A stretch of 38,523 nt of DNA from Prevotellaceae bacterium UBA1075 (GCA_002316015.1 DCCS01000002.1:25942-64464); one strand, 5' to 3'. Positions 15,627 through 24,194 are shown, counted from the first letter of the stretch. Translations and numbers: made by a program. The notes: a model not told the origin generated them from the letters alone.

Positions 15627-16854
15627 AGGCTTTTATCTTTCTGTACAGGGTGCGCTCGCTGATCCCGAGTTCGTCGGCTGCTGCCTTGCGCCTGTAATGG
15701 TTACGCTGGAGTGCCTTCAGGATATTGCGCTTCTCCATGTTGTTGATGTTGAGCGTCTCGCCCTCCACCACTTCCTCAGGAGTCTGTATGTCATTGTCGG
15801 CACCTGCCTCGTGGCCATAGGGCAGAGGCGAGGATGCGCTCACCACAGTAGTCCTGCCAGAGGCACTGGCGTGGGACAGTGCGGGAAGCCCCACCCGTAC
15901 AGGCTCTGCCATGGCTCCCACCTTCTGCTTCAGTTCGTTGACCTCCTGCGTGAGCACCTGCACGGCGTTGGCCAGGAACTGTATCTCCTGGCCATAGTCA
16001 TGGGTACCTGGGCGCGCCGAACCGCCCACCGACACCATCGAGGTCTCGTCGCTGGAATTGGGCACGATGCCGTACTTGGCAAGCATGCCGGGCGTGACGA
16101 GGCGTTCCTGCGAGAGGATGCTGAGCTGCTCGGTGATGTTCCTGAGTTGGCGCACGTTGCCGGGCCACTTGTAACTCTGCAGCACTTGCTGGGCCTCGGG
16201 GGTGAGCCGGATGGGCTCGGGGATATTGTACTTGTCCGCAGTGTCGATGGCGAACTTCTTGAAGAGCAGCACCACATCGCCCTTGCGATCCCTGAGCGGA
16301 GGAATCTGGATGTTGATGGTACACAAGCGGTAGTACAAGTCCTCGCGGAAACGTCCCTGGCGGATGGCGTTCGGAATGTTCACATTGGTGGCAGCCACAA
16401 TGCGCGCGTTGGTTTTCCGGGGTGTGTTGCTCCCAACACGGATGTACTCGCCAGTCTCCAGCACGCGCAGCAGACGCGCCTGCGTGCTCATGGGCAACTC
16501 GCCCACCTCGTCCAGGAAGAGCGTCCCGCCATCGGCCGCGCCGAAGTAACCCTCGTGCTCACCTATGGCGCTGGTGAACGCGCCCTTCTCGTGCCCGAAG
16601 AGTTCACTGTCTATCGTTCCCTCGGGAATAGAGCCGCAGTTGATGGCAATGTACTTTTTCCCCTTGCGCTGGCTGTTGTCATGTATGATGCGCGGAATGA
16701 CTTCCTTGCCCACCCCACTCTCTCCCTGGATGAGGACAGAGAGGTCGGTGGGAGCCACTTGCACGGCAGTTCGCAGAGCCTCGTCCAGTGCCTCGTCCCT
16801 GCCAACTATGCCATATCTGTTCTTTAGACTCTGTAAATCCGATGACTGTATCAT
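15610..16854 (-). CDS. Sigma-54 activator (AAA+ plus Fis HTH, no receiver)
   Basis: 414 residues. Starts almost directly with the AAA+ domain: YGIVGRDEALDEAL, Walker A GESGVGKE (44-51), ELFGHEKGAFTSA (85-96), Walker B GGTLFLDEVGELP, arginine-finger region FREDLYYRL, and WPGNVRQLRNITEQL. The C-terminus is a Fis-type DNA-binding helix-turn-helix (KRNILKALQRNHYRRKAAAD, then ELGISERTLYRKIKAYGI). No receiver, GAF or PAS domain, so any signal must act through AAA+ or the linker (250-370). The sigma-54 contact loop reads GAFTSA instead of GAFTGA. In Bacteroidales this regulator typically sits next to lptE. Starts inside the end of the flippase gene (4-nt overlap). Confidence 0.93.
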   Translation of the reverse strand: MIQSSDLQSLKNRYGIVGRDEALDEALRTAVQVAPTDLSVLIQGESGVGKEVIPRIIHDNSQRKGKKYIAINCGSIPEGTIDSELFGHEKGAFTSAIGEHEGYFGAADGGTLFLDEVGELPMSTQARLLRVLETGEYIRVGSNTPRKTNARIVAATNVNIPNAIRQGRFREDLYYRLCTINIQIPPLRDRKGDVVLLFKKFAIDTADKYNIPEPIRLTPEAQQVLQSYKWPGNVRQLRNITEQLSILSQERLVTPGMLAKYGIVPNSSDETSMVSVGGSARPGTHDYGQEIQFLANAVQVLTQEVNELKQKVGAMAEPVRVGLPALSHASASGRTTVVSASSPLPYGHEAGADNDIQTPEEVVEGETLNINNMEKRNILKALQRNHYRRKAAADELGISERTLYRKIKAYGIDE

Positions 16855-17894
16855 AATACTTCGGCATTAGAATGATGAGTAACAGGCACGGCCTGCGGGT
16901 TTCCTGCCTTGAGCAGGCACATGCCTATGGTGATCCACACGATTTCCCTGATTCTGACAATAAGACTCGTAAGCACGCCGTAGCCTCCGTTGAGGAGGCT
17001 GAAGTTGGCGAAGAGAGCCATGCCCGCCTCGCGCACTCCCACCTGCATGGGAATGAAAAAGACGATATTGGCAAGCAAACTGGTAAACCCTTGCATCATA
17101 ACGCAGTCGGCCAGCAAAACTCTGTCGGTAAACACGAAGAGGATGAACTGCAGTTCCATGCAACTGAGCAGACGGGCGAAGAACTCCAGAAAGAGCGTGG
17201 CGAAAAAGACGCGCGGGCTTTGGCTGCGCAATGCCGTAATCTGCGCGTCGATGTTCCGCAATGTCTCCTGGTGCGCACACATCCACCGCCCAAGATGCCC
17301 TCCCACCCAAGGGACTCGGGCGAGCCAACCCAGGCTCTTCTCTGCCACCCCCCTGCGATAGGCACACACAAACGCGTAGATGCCCAAAGCCACAAAGACC
17401 ATGACCAGCGCCAGCAACGTTCCGGTGGTCCAGGTCAGGCTGGACGAATGGTAAAGGAGGAAGAGGGCGATGCAGAACGCCCAAAAGCAGAAATGACTGA
17501 ATATGTGCATCATGCTGTTCAGCAGCACACAACTGACGGCCCGTTCAGTACCCAAATACGGCCTCAGTTCCAGAATACGGTAAGGCTCGCCTCCAAGCAC
17601 ACCCGCCGGAGTGACATAGTTGAGCGCGTAACCGGAGACCGTGTATTTGAATATCCTCCAGAAACCGATGTTCCGCTGCACACTCTCTTGTTGTCCCGCA
17701 CCAATGATAAGGCTCCATGCCCAAGCGTTCACCAGATAGATGACAAGCCACAGCAGCAGGCACGCGGGCAGCCACATGCCCGCCCTGCGCGCGGCGACCG
17801 CCGCCTCGTCCCAAGTGACATCCAGGTTGCGCACCATGAGCAGCACCGCCACAATGCCCAGCGCAAGAAAGAGATTACGGTATGACAGTTTCAT
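16851..17894 (-). CDS. YbhN/LPG-synthase-TM family inner-membrane protein
   Basis: 347 residues, about eight membrane helices and no soluble domain. N-terminus MKLSYRNLFLALGIVAVLLM; family signatures GYALNYVTPAGVLGGEPYRI and, near the C-terminus, FFIPMQVGVREAGMALFANF. This is the 'lysylphosphatidylglycerol synthase transmembrane' or flippase-like domain; most Bacteroidetes members have no synthase domain and may move lipids. Start chosen at 17894 since the frame upstream (61 more codons) overlaps the neighbouring gene. Gap to the PdxA-like gene is 22 bp; end overlaps the regulator gene by 4. Confidence 0.85.
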   Translation of the reverse strand: MKLSYRNLFLALGIVAVLLMVRNLDVTWDEAAVAARRAGMWLPACLLLWLVIYLVNAWAWSLIIGAGQQESVQRNIGFWRIFKYTVSGYALNYVTPAGVLGGEPYRILELRPYLGTERAVSCVLLNSMMHIFSHFCFWAFCIALFLLYHSSSLTWTTGTLLALVMVFVALGIYAFVCAYRRGVAEKSLGWLARVPWVGGHLGRWMCAHQETLRNIDAQITALRSQSPRVFFATLFLEFFARLLSCMELQFILFVFTDRVLLADCVMMQGFTSLLANIVFFIPMQVGVREAGMALFANFSLLNGGYGVLTSLIVRIREIVWITIGMCLLKAGNPQAVPVTHHSNAEVL

Positions 17895-17916
17895 GTGACC
17901 CTTCTCTGCTTGACCC

Positions 17917-18840
17917 TCACTCCAGATTGTTGTTCCCTCTTCGCTCGTCCTTCTTCTCGAAGAACAGTTTGGGCAATGGCGACGCGTGTCCCTCGTCATA
18001 GCGCTCACGGTTGCGCAGCACATCCACAGCCGCGTATATCGCACGGTTGAGGCTGACAGAGTTGAAACTGGCGGCATCCTCGCCCATGGGCTGCGTGTTG
18101 TAGGCCGGATACAGCATCACCTTGCCCCCAGTGTCCTCTGCCAGGCACACGCCCCAGGCATGTGCGGCCTCGCGGAAGCACCTGCGTGCGGTGGCGTGGT
18201 CGAATGCGAGCATCACGTCGTAATACATCTGCTGCTCCTCGTCGAAGAATGTCTCGGTGAGAAAGGGGCCATAGAGGAAGGCTCCTAGTTCCTCGTCCTT
18301 TTCCTCCCACTCCTCCTTCTGCCTGTCCGTGTCGGCCACCACGGCCGCACGGGGCTTGCTGAGGTCGAAGTCCCTCGCCAGCACGCGTGTCACCTTTTTC
18401 AATTCCTCGGCAATACGCTCCCTGCCCACCAGCGCCATGCAGTCTGACTCTGAGAGGTAGACCACGACTCCGGCCCCGGCGGTGCAGGCATCAATGTCGG
18501 CGTCCCCCACATATACCAAGGCATCCACGAGTCCGTTCCGCAAGTCGCTCTGCCACACAGGCTCGCCGGGCGTGCCGCTTCCCTCATCTCCATCCTGCCC
18601 ACCCGTCCGGGCTTCCACTATGCACACGCACTCGTCCCCAGTATGCTCCGCGCTCTGCTGGAACACGAATCGCGTGTCGGACTCGCGGCCCTGCCTCATG
18701 CGCTCCACGCGCTCCCTGCTGTCATACAGCACCGGAACAAACAGGTCGGTCATCTGTGGCTCCTCCAGCGAGGCTATGGCCATCAGGCTTGCCGCATCGT
18801 CATCGGCACTCGGCACAATGCCTATCTTGTATTTATTCAT
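17917..18840 (-). CDS. Degenerate PdxA-like protein (catalytic motifs lost)
   Basis: 307 residues. Several stretches align by eye with 4-hydroxythreonine-4-phosphate dehydrogenase of Bacteroidales: the opening KIGIVPSADDDAASLMAIAS, EEPQMTDLFVPVLYDS, TRVLARDFDLSKPRAAVV, FLYGPFLTETFF, YYDVMLAFDHATA, and the end NRAIYAAVDVLRNRERYDEG with SPLPKLFFEKKD. Operon position, between the DUF4837 gene and the flippase, is where Bacteroidales carry pdxA. But the TAPINK motif reads YVGDAD, GHTEYL is gone, NPHAG is replaced by VADTD, and MYHDQG by FDHATA; the protein is about 50 residues shorter. Reading frame is intact. Seen: homology with loss of active site. Inferred: a non-catalytic or repurposed protein. 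Confidence 0.75.
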   Translation of the reverse strand: MNKYKIGIVPSADDDAASLMAIASLEEPQMTDLFVPVLYDSRERVERMRQGRESDTRFVFQQSAEHTGDECVCIVEARTGGQDGDEGSGTPGEPVWQSDLRNGLVDALVYVGDADIDACTAGAGVVVYLSESDCMALVGRERIAEELKKVTRVLARDFDLSKPRAAVVADTDRQKEEWEEKDEELGAFLYGPFLTETFFDEEQQMYYDVMLAFDHATARRCFREAAHAWGVCLAEDTGGKVMLYPAYNTQPMGEDAASFNSVSLNRAIYAAVDVLRNRERYDEGHASPLPKLFFEKKDERRGNNNLE

Positions 18841-18909
18841 CTGCTGACGTTATTATAGTTCATGCAGGGAGAGCCATCGCTCAAAGTGCATGTCCCCGCG
18901 CTTCATGTT

Positions 18910-20022
18910 CTATCTCCCTTGTCCCTTTCCGTGCTTTGTCTCCTCCCCTTTCACGGCGGCAGAGTCGGCCTTGTCCTCCTCCACGCCCGTGTCGATGAGC
19001 GAGTACTGCTCCTCGGGCAGGAGAAGGGTGTAGAGCGACCCCTCCAGGCGGCGTATCAGCCCGCGCTTCAGTTTCTCGGGCGCATACACGAAACCCTCGA
19101 CGACCACCACCCGGTTGGTCTCGGTGTCCACACGGCTGTGGCTCACGAAGGGGCCTCCCATGCTGTCCCACAGGTTTTCGGGCTTGTCTTCTCTCATCAT
19201 CCACAGGCCGCGTATTTCCAAGGCATACTTTCCATGGACGCTTATGGGTCTCACTTCGGTGTGAAGCGTGTCGGTCTGCATGAACATGCCCGGATGCTCG
19301 CCTGGCAGATTTGCCCTCATCACAGAGTCGCGCTTGTGCAGGACATACTGCTTGTTGAAGGTCTTCGGGCCCTCGTAGGGATAACTGTACATGCAGATGT
19401 TCACCATGCCCTGTGCCGTGTTGTTGCTTGCCCAGAAGAACTGCTTGCCCTTCTTGTACGCCTTGATTTCCTTGGGCGCATACAGTTTGCACTCAAACTC
19501 ATTCCACGCCAGGTCGTAGATGACCTTGGAGTAATGCACCTGGAGTTCCTTTATCAGCCGGTTCATCTCGGTGCGCGTGAGAAAATCCACCACCTCCTGG
19601 CGGTGTTCCTTGCAGAACGCTCTGAAGTTCTCGGCATCGGGCGTGTTGAATGTCAGCACAATCTGCCCCATGGCATACTTGTCCCTGGCGAAGCGCATGC
19701 GCGTTTGCGTGAACTGGGCCGCATCCATGTTCACTTGTATGATGTTGCGGAATATCTTCATCCCGTCGCTCAGATGCCTGGGCTCCACCTGCGAGATGCG
19801 GAACGACCGCTCCGGCTGCGGGAGTCCCGGCACATCCGTGTCAAGCACGTCAAAGAGCGCGCGTCCTGCGGGCGCGTTCCACATGTCATCGTCCATGACC
19901 ACCAGCACCTCATAAGGCCGTCCGCTCGCCTGGGGCAGGATGGCTTCCTTGGTGCACCCTTCCAGCAGCATGGCCACGGCCACCAGTACGGACCCCAGCA
20001 TGGGCATTCCAGCAATTCTCAT
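18910..20022 (-). CDS. DUF4837 family lipoprotein
   Basis: 370 residues. Lipobox LEGC with Cys23 (signal MRIAGMPMLGSVLVAVAMLL), followed by a domain with GRPYEVLVVMDDDMWNAPAG, LPQPERSFRISQVEPRHLSD, MKIFRNIIQVNMDAAQFTQT and later GLWMMREDKPENLWDSMGGP and VVVVEGFVYAPEKLKRGLIR. This is the Bacteroidales DUF4837 pattern; its function is unknown. The lipobox decides the start, although the frame is open for 93 more codons upstream. It ends with a charged tail rich in Asp, Glu and Lys. Lies 83 bp downstream of rlmN and about 70 bp before the PdxA-like gene, an arrangement known in the order. Confidence 0.85.
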   Translation of the reverse strand: MRIAGMPMLGSVLVAVAMLLEGCTKEAILPQASGRPYEVLVVMDDDMWNAPAGRALFDVLDTDVPGLPQPERSFRISQVEPRHLSDGMKIFRNIIQVNMDAAQFTQTRMRFARDKYAMGQIVLTFNTPDAENFRAFCKEHRQEVVDFLTRTEMNRLIKELQVHYSKVIYDLAWNEFECKLYAPKEIKAYKKGKQFFWASNNTAQGMVNICMYSYPYEGPKTFNKQYVLHKRDSVMRANLPGEHPGMFMQTDTLHTEVRPISVHGKYALEIRGLWMMREDKPENLWDSMGGPFVSHSRVDTETNRVVVVEGFVYAPEKLKRGLIRRLEGSLYTLLLPEEQYSLIDTGVEEDKADSAAVKGEETKHGKGQGR

Positions 20023-20105
20023 ATTGTTGTCTCCTTGTATTTTACGTTCTTTTGCCTGCACTTGTTCACCGCGCGCGCTTTTGCGCGTCCTTGCCAAGTC
20101 TTCCC

Positions 20106-21134
20106 TCACGCCTCGGCTACGCTCTTGCGCGCATGGAGCAGCCCGCATGCGGCGTATATGTCCTGCCCGCGGCTTGCCCTTATGGTAGTGGTCACGCCAT
20201 GCCGGGTGAGATAGTCGCGCAGCCAGACCATTGTGCTCTCGCCGGCTCCGCGATAGGGCGTGTCGGGTATCTCGTGGAAGCGGATGAGGTTCACGCGGCA
20301 CTCCATCCCGTCCAGCAGCCGCACCAGTGCCCGCGCATGGGCGGGTGTGTCGTTCAGGCCGCCAAACACGATATACTCGAAACTGAGCCTGCGCTGGTGA
20401 GTCCAGTCACGCTTGCGCAGTGCCTCAACCAGTTCCGCAGCGGGACAGGCACTCTCGGCGGGCATCATGGACAGGCGCTCCTCGGGGAATGGGCTGTGCA
20501 GGCTCACCGCCAGGTGACACTCGCTCTCATCCAGGAAACGCTCGACCTTCTGCCTCACGCCCACGGTGGAGACGGTGACGCGCCTGGGGCTCCACGCCCA
20601 GCCATACGCGGCCGTGAGCACCCGCGTGGCCTTGACCATATGGTCATAGTTGTCCATCGGCTCCCCCTGACCCATGAAGACCACATTGGTCAGCCGCTCA
20701 CGCTCGGGCAGGGAGTATATCTGATTGAGGATATCGGCCACCTCCAGGTTTCCATGGAACCCCTGCCTGCCCGTCATGCAGAAGCGGCATCCCATGCGGC
20801 AGCCCACCTGGCTGCTCACACACAGCGTGGCGCGGTCGCCATCGGGAATGTACACCGACTCCACCATCTGCCCGCCAGCGGTGGGGAACAGGTACTTCAC
20901 CGTGCCGTCCGCACTGCGCTGGCAGTCGGCGGGCGGCTGGCATCCTATCGTGTAATGCTCGGCCAGAAGCCCACGCATGCGCAGGGATATGTCCGTCATG
21001 TCCCCTATGCCTTGCACATGACGCTTGTATATCCAGCGCGCCATCTGCCCCGCCGTGAACGCGGGCATGCCCAGTCCGTCGGCCACCGACCGCAACTCGT
21101 CAAGGCTCATTCCCAAGAGTGCCTTCTTTCCCAT
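20106..21134 (-). CDS. rlmN: Dual-specificity RNA methyltransferase RlmN
   Basis: 342 residues. Radical-SAM enzyme that methylates C2 of adenine in 23S rRNA (and some tRNAs). Radical-SAM cysteines C-x3-C-x2-C in VGCRMGCRFCMTG (Cys112, 116, 119), NVVFMGQGEPMDNYD, STVGVRQKVERF, LAVSLHSPFPEERL, FEYIVFGGLNDTPAHA, and the methyl-carrying C-terminal cysteine in GQDIYAACGLL (Cys330). Start MGKKALLGMSLDELR agrees with the family; more upstream residues would cross the promoter. It is the first gene of the nine-gene minus run and is divergent from the GH109 gene. Confidence 0.96.
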   Translation of the reverse strand: MGKKALLGMSLDELRSVADGLGMPAFTAGQMARWIYKRHVQGIGDMTDISLRMRGLLAEHYTIGCQPPADCQRSADGTVKYLFPTAGGQMVESVYIPDGDRATLCVSSQVGCRMGCRFCMTGRQGFHGNLEVADILNQIYSLPERERLTNVVFMGQGEPMDNYDHMVKATRVLTAAYGWAWSPRRVTVSTVGVRQKVERFLDESECHLAVSLHSPFPEERLSMMPAESACPAAELVEALRKRDWTHQRRLSFEYIVFGGLNDTPAHARALVRLLDGMECRVNLIRFHEIPDTPYRGAGESTMVWLRDYLTRHGVTTTIRASRGQDIYAACGLLHARKSVAEA

Positions 21135-21149
21135 GATAGCTACAACATG

Positions 21150-21157
21150 CAAAGATA
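21150..21157 (-). promoter_or_regulatory. -7 box for rlmN and the minus-strand superoperon
   Basis: Minus-strand TATCTTTG fits TAnnTTTG and lies 16-23 bp upstream of the rlmN ATG, implying a very short leader. A good upstream box is not visible at 20 bp. Confidence 0.5.
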
Positions 21158-21253
21158 CGCCTTTCCTGAAAGAAATCACGACTCCAAACCGAAAATCCAC
21201 ACGCAACGCCCACCTTTTCCCATCCGTACGCACACGTTACAGCAATATTTTCA

Positions 21254-21261
21254 TATCTTTG
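21254..21261 (+). promoter_or_regulatory. -7 box for the GH109 gene
   Basis: TATCTTTG fits TAnnTTTG; transcription would begin about 21268, giving a 35-nt leader to ATG 21303. The upstream box is poor. Confidence 0.55.
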
Positions 21262-21302
21262 TGCGCGTACAGAAAAGTAATCTACCAACACTTACCTAAC
21301 AC

Positions 21303-22901
21303 ATGAAGAAGAGTTTTCTGAGAATTTTACTGGCGGCACTCGTTTCCGTCCCTGCCTGTTTGAGCGCAGGCGCGCAGAGCCTCAGCCCCAGCACCAGGTG
21401 GCACTGGGACAAGGGCACCATCGTGGTCGAGACCCCCGCACGGCCCTCGGGCCAGCAGAACGTGCTCGGCCTCACCGCCCCCAAGATGAGCACCGTGAGG
21501 GTGGGTTTCGTGGGTCTCGGCATGCGCGGCCCCGGTGCTGTGGCACGCTTTTGCCACATTCCCGGCGTGCAGATAGTGGCCCTGTGCGACTATGAGGAAG
21601 CACGCGCCGAGGCTTGCCAGAAGTATCTGCGCGACGCGGGGCTGCCTCCTGCCGTCATCTACAGCGGCGCAAAGGGATATGAGGACTTGTGCAGGCGCGC
21701 CGACATCGACCTGGTGTATGTGGCCACCGACTGGGACCACCACGTCCCCGTGGCCGTGTGCGCGCTGAAGAACGGCAAGCACACCGCCATCGAGGTGCCC
21801 AGCGCCATGAACCTGGAGCAGTGCTGGGAGCTCATCAATCTCTCGGAGCAGACGCGCAAGCACTGCATGATACTGGAGAACTGTTGCTACGACTGGTACG
21901 AGATGAACGCGCTCAACATGGCCCAGCATGGCGTGTTCGGTGAGATTGTGAGCGCAGAGGGCGCCTACATCCACAACCTGCAGCCCTTCTGGGACGCCTA
22001 CTGGAAGAACCCCGACGGAAGCGATGCCGACCGACTTGGGTGGCGCATGAAGTACAACATGGAGAACCGTGGCGACGTGTATGCCACGCACGGACTGGGC
22101 CCCGTGGCGCAGGCCCTGGACATACACCGGGGCGACAGGTTCAAGACCCTGGTGGCCATGGACACCAAGAGCGTCGTGGGACGCGAGTATGTGAAGAAGC
22201 ACACGGGCAAGGACTGTCCCGAATACCGAAACGGTGACCAGACCACCACGCTGATGCGCACAGAGAACGGGAAGATGGTGCAGATACAGCACAATGTGAT
22301 GACATACCAGCCCTACAACCGCCTGTACAAGCTCATCGGCACCCACGGCTATGCCACCAAGTACCCCGAGGAGCACTTTGCCCTGGACGGCGGCGCCATC
22401 AAGGAGAGCGGCGTGCCACAGGTGGACAAGCTGGACACACACACATTCATGAGCAAGGAGCAGCAGGACGCGCTGACGGCCAAGTACCAGCACCCCATCC
22501 TGAAGAAATACGGCGAGATGGCCAAGGAGGTGGGCGGACACGGAGGCATGGACTTCATCATGGACTCACGCCTCGTGTATTGCCTGCAGAACGGGCTTCC
22601 ACTGGACATGGACGTGTATGACCTGGCCGAGTGGTGCTGCCTGGCCGAACTGGGCACGCTGAGCATGGACAACAACTGCGCGGCCGTATCCTTCCCCGAC
22701 TTCACCCGTGGCTACTGGAACGTGCAGAAAGGTTTCCGCCACGCCTATGCCGCCCCTGCGGACGAGGCACATGCCGTAGCCGCCGCCAAGGCGAGCACCG
22801 AGGCACAGAAGGCACTGACGCTGAAAAAGAAACTCTGGGAGAAATACGACAAGGAAAAGGCCAGGAAAGCCAAGAAGGCGGCCAAGAAGCAACAGCCCTG
22901 A
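21303..22901 (+). CDS. Secreted GH109-family NAD-dependent glycosidase
   Basis: 532 residues. Signal peptide MKKSFLRILLAALVSVPACL, then the Rossmann part: VRVGFVGLGMRGPGAVARF, VQIVALCDYEEARAEAC, IDLVYVATDWDHHVPVAV, EVPSAMNLEQCWEL; then the glycosidase signatures ENCCYDWYEMNALNMAQHGV and YATHGLGPVAQALDIHRGDR, with Tyr260 and His263 in the place of the catalytic Tyr/His of the Elizabethkingia alpha-N-acetylgalactosaminidase (family knowledge). NAD-dependent redox hydrolysis of terminal N-acetylgalactosamine is the expected activity; substrate not proven. Odd: a strongly Lys-rich last 20 residues. Next gene begins 2 bases after its stop. Confidence 0.9.
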   Translation: MKKSFLRILLAALVSVPACLSAGAQSLSPSTRWHWDKGTIVVETPARPSGQQNVLGLTAPKMSTVRVGFVGLGMRGPGAVARFCHIPGVQIVALCDYEEARAEACQKYLRDAGLPPAVIYSGAKGYEDLCRRADIDLVYVATDWDHHVPVAVCALKNGKHTAIEVPSAMNLEQCWELINLSEQTRKHCMILENCCYDWYEMNALNMAQHGVFGEIVSAEGAYIHNLQPFWDAYWKNPDGSDADRLGWRMKYNMENRGDVYATHGLGPVAQALDIHRGDRFKTLVAMDTKSVVGREYVKKHTGKDCPEYRNGDQTTTLMRTENGKMVQIQHNVMTYQPYNRLYKLIGTHGYATKYPEEHFALDGGAIKESGVPQVDKLDTHTFMSKEQQDALTAKYQHPILKKYGEMAKEVGGHGGMDFIMDSRLVYCLQNGLPLDMDVYDLAEWCCLAELGTLSMDNNCAAVSFPDFTRGYWNVQKGFRHAYAAPADEAHAVAAAKASTEAQKALTLKKKLWEKYDKEKARKAKKAAKKQQP

Positions 22902-22903
22902 GG

Positions 22904-23458
22904 ATGCTCTCGAAAAATGAGCTGCGCGCGCTGGTGCGGCAGAGGAAAGCGGCACACCCGCCTGCAGAACTCCGGGAAATGTCGGAGCAAGCGTGCAGGG
23001 GAGTGTGCCGCTCCCCATTCTGGATGGCTGCCAGGAGCGTGCTGCTCTACCATCCCCTGCCTGACGAGGTGGACGTGACACCGCTCCTGGACAAGGCTTT
23101 CCGCGCGGGCAAACGGGTGTATCTGCCCGTGGTCACCGGGGCATGTGCCATCGAGGTGCGCCGCTGGGCTCCAGGGACTCAGATGCGAACAGGCGCGTTT
23201 GGCATACAGGAACCCACGGGAGCGGACATCAGCACGGAGGAGTGCGGGCGGATTGACCTCGCCATCGTGCCGGGAATGGGCTTCGACCATGAGGGTCATC
23301 GCCTGGGGCGTGGAAAAGGCTATTACGACCGCTTGCTCGCACGCACCCCGCACGCTCACCTCATGGGCGTGTGCCTCCCTTTCCAACTGCTGCGGGAGAT
23401 TCCCCACGAGGCGCATGACATCGACATGGACAGCCTCGTGTACAGCGAGATGCCTTGA
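22904..23458 (+). CDS. 5-formyltetrahydrofolate cyclo-ligase family protein
   Basis: 184 residues. Converts 5-formyl-THF to 5,10-methenyl-THF with ATP, recycling a folate by-product in the cytoplasm. Visible: N-terminal basic helix NELRALVRQRKAAHPP, SVLLYHPLPDEVDVTPLLDK, GKRVYLPVVTG, and the hallmark VPGMGFDHEGHRLGRGKGYY with YDRLL. Length is normal. Start at the ATG two bases past the upstream gene stop; the frame is open much farther but within the GH109 gene. The gene pair has no obvious metabolic link beyond being co-transcribed. Confidence 0.93.
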   Translation: MLSKNELRALVRQRKAAHPPAELREMSEQACRGVCRSPFWMAARSVLLYHPLPDEVDVTPLLDKAFRAGKRVYLPVVTGACAIEVRRWAPGTQMRTGAFGIQEPTGADISTEECGRIDLAIVPGMGFDHEGHRLGRGKGYYDRLLARTPHAHLMGVCLPFQLLREIPHEAHDIDMDSLVYSEMP

Positions 23459-23486
23459 CAAGAGCAGGGCACGCGGGGCGGTTTCC

Positions 23487-24194
23487 TTACAGCAAATCCT
23501 TTATCTGTTCCAGCCCACTCACCATGTGGTCGGCCTGGGCGGGTGGCTCTCCTCCCGCTCCTGGACGGCGGAAATAGATGGAGCGCAGCCCCGCGTCATG
23601 CGCCCCCCGGATGTCTGTCTCGGGGTTGTCCCCTATCATCACCGTGGAGCCAGGGCTGGCGCCTGCCACACGCAGGGCGTAGTCAAAGAACAGGGGGCTC
23701 GGCTTGTTGGCTCCCGCATCCTCGCTCAGTATGACATGGTCAAAGTAATGGATGAGTCCGCTTGCCCTCAGTTTGCTGTATTGCACCTCATGGAAACCGT
23801 TGCTGCAGATGCTCATCCTGTAACCGCGCGACCTCAGATAGTCCAGCAGGCTGTGCGCCCCGTCCACCACCCCACTCTTCACGGCGCACAACGACAGGAA
23901 GTAGTCGCTCACCTCCAGACAGAACTCGCGGGTGGGCTCAAGCCCGTCCCCCAGGGAAAGCGGCCTGCGGAAACGCTCTACCATGAGGCAGTCGCGGCTG
24001 ATGTCGCCACGGGCATATTGCTCCCACAATTCGACGTTGGCTTGCCAGTAAGGGATTGTGAAATCGCTCTCACGGGCAAAGTACCTGCCGAGCGCGAAGT
24101 GGTCATACAACTCGCCCAGGGCTATGACGGCATTTCCATGCGTGTCATAGAGGGTATCATCAAAGTCAAAGAAGAGATGGGTCACATGTTCCAT
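23487..24194 (-). CDS. YjjG-type HAD phosphatase
   Basis: 235 residues. HAD fold: motif I FFDFDDTLYD (Asp10 nucleophile, Asp12), helical cap 20-100, motif II ICSNGFHEVQ, motif III Lys in ANKPSPLFFDYAL, motif IV VMIGDNPETDIRGA. The Asn-Gly after Ser in motif II and overall size fit the YjjG family, known to dephosphorylate non-canonical nucleoside monophosphates ('house-cleaning'); this is knowledge of the family, not seen here. Convergent with the cyclo-ligase gene (28 bp apart). 160 bp lie between this gene and the next one on the same strand. Confidence 0.88.
   Translation of the reverse strand: MEHVTHLFFDFDDTLYDTHGNAVIALGELYDHFALGRYFARESDFTIPYWQANVELWEQYARGDISRDCLMVERFRRPLSLGDGLEPTREFCLEVSDYFLSLCAVKSGVVDGAHSLLDYLRSRGYRMSICSNGFHEVQYSKLRASGLIHYFDHVILSEDAGANKPSPLFFDYALRVAGASPGSTVMIGDNPETDIRGAHDAGLRSIYFRRPGAGGEPPAQADHMVSGLEQIKDLL

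Noticed and set aside
15541..16827. 428-codon plus-strand frame opposite lptE and the sigma-54 activator
   Set aside because: Shadow of two certain genes; no recognisable domain.
17438..17457. Similarity between GGCTGGACGAATGGTAAAGG here and 26527-26547
   Set aside because: Short match with several differences, one copy inside the flippase gene; most likely coincidence.
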